A DNA stretch of 41,757 nt from Mxb001 sp964537955. GTDB lineage: Bacteria > Actinomycetota > Actinomycetes > S36-B12. The translations under genes and the position numbers were made by a program. Location of the stretch: NCBI GenBank assembly GCA_964537955.1, contig CAZICY010000014.1, positions 1-41,757 on the forward strand, given 5' to 3'. The notes beneath the pieces were generated by a model. It saw only the letters and a list, made by a program, of their open reading frames with translations, did no database searches and had not been told where the DNA came from. Positions 41,285-41,757 of the stretch are shown in pieces. How positions within the stretch are numbered: the stretch's first letter is position 1; each line of letters starts with the position of its first letter.

Positions 41285-41757
41285 CTACATCCCGATGGCC
41301 TTCTGGAACTCCCGCTGGTAGGCGACGTCCTGCTCGGGCGTCAGGGTCATGAAGACGTAGGAGTTGGCCAGAGTCTCCTCGTTGGGGAAGACCCACGGGT
41401 TGTCGACCAGGGACGGATCGATGTCCGCCATGGCCTCCTTGGCGCCCTTGACCGGGGAGATGTACTGGACGTAGGCAGCGACCTCTGCCGCGACGACGGG
41501 GTCGTAGTAGTAGTTCATGAGGGTCTCGGCGTTCTTCTTGTGCTGCGCAACCGAGGGGATGAGCATGTTGTCGGTCCACAGCATGCCGCCGGTATCGGGC
41601 AGGCCCACGCCGAAGTCCTCGCCGAGCTGGAACATGTCGCCCGACCAGCCGATGACCGCGATGACGTCCCCGGTCTCGAGGGCCGCGATGTAGTCACCGC
41701 CTGCCACCTGGCGGATCTGGCCGCTGTCGATCTGGGCCTGGAGCTCGGCGATGCCGG
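41285..41757 (-). CDS. potD: Polyamine ABC transporter substrate-binding protein, 5' part cut by window edge
   Basis: Only the C-terminal 157 or so residues are visible. ALETGDVIAVIGWSGDMFQL and DNMLIPSVAQHKKNAETLMNYYYDP match PotD/PotF, in which Trp and Asp residues of this region touch the amine. The signal peptide and lipobox lie beyond base 41757. It stands upstream of potA, so the gene order is potD-potA-potB-potC. Confidence 0.93.
   Translation of the reverse strand, partial: GIAELQAQIDSGQIRQVAGGDYIAALETGDVIAVIGWSGDMFQLGEDFGVGLPDTGGMLWTDNMLIPSVAQHKKNAETLMNYYYDPVVAAEVAAYVQYISPVKGAKEAMADIDPSLVDNPWVFPNEETLANSYVFMTLTPEQDVAYQREFQKAIGM

Overview
This window is chromosomal DNA from a high-G+C Gram-positive bacterium (Actinomycetota). 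The evidence is the strong G+C bias, many GTG starts, dense ATGA/TGATG/GTGA gene junctions, an IF-2 with a Gly/Pro-rich N-terminus, and the typical actinobacterial run pnp-rpsO-ribF / truB-rbfA-DUF503-infB-ylxR-nusA-rimP / proS-GNAT-ispG-rseP-dxr, all on the minus strand. I cannot place it below phylum. I see no tRNA, rRNA, CRISPR array, transposase or phage gene, and no gene-free stretch reaches 300 bases.

Layout. (1) 1-3398: pnp (cut by the left edge), rpsO and ribF. (2) 3479-16411: a block of about 13 kb of cell-surface glycan genes lies between ribF and truB, which are normally neighbours in this phylum. Two sulfotransferase genes read rightward. They converge on a leftward five-gene operon: long GT4 glycosyltransferase, nucleotide-sugar dehydrogenase, ABC-2 permease, Wzt/TagH-like ATPase, GT4 glycosyltransferase. 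A divergent rightward operon follows: wecB, an unrecognised 512-residue protein, and a 741-residue protein with two glycosyltransferase modules. Together these can make an activated amino sugar or uronic acid, assemble a glycan in the cytoplasm, flip it by ABC transport and probably sulfate it. (3) 16408-22937: translation and transcription factors from truB to rimP, tightly overlapping. (4) 23049-23965: a divergent pair of ferritin-like (DUF4439-type) genes, one an exported lipoprotein and one cytosolic. (5) 23962-31899: TSUP permease, HAD hydrolase, proS, GNAT, and the isoprenoid/membrane-protease group ispG-rseP-dxr. (6) 31926-41757: a polyamine/GABA region. gabT and a DUF2252 gene read rightward. 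They converge on a leftward operon of potD (cut by the right edge)-potA-potB-potC, a PuuB-like FAD oxidase, an agmatinase-family hydrolase and a saccharopine-dehydrogenase-like protein. Import, oxidation, guanidino hydrolysis and transamination fit together as polyamine use. The role of the last protein is open.

Features that ordinary annotation would miss: two genes 28 kb apart (rpsO and dxr) each carry a tandem duplication of their 3' end with the same 32-nt period, and in each copy the stop codon lies in a hairpin. Several other stop codons also sit in palindromes, and two convergent gene pairs share one CTAG as both stops. The ABC permease of the glycan island has no ATG, GTG or TTG start in a sensible place and appears to begin with CTG. 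The best candidates for new biology are the sulfated-glycan island, with its unknown 512-residue protein, and the polyamine operon, with its saccharopine-dehydrogenase-like member.
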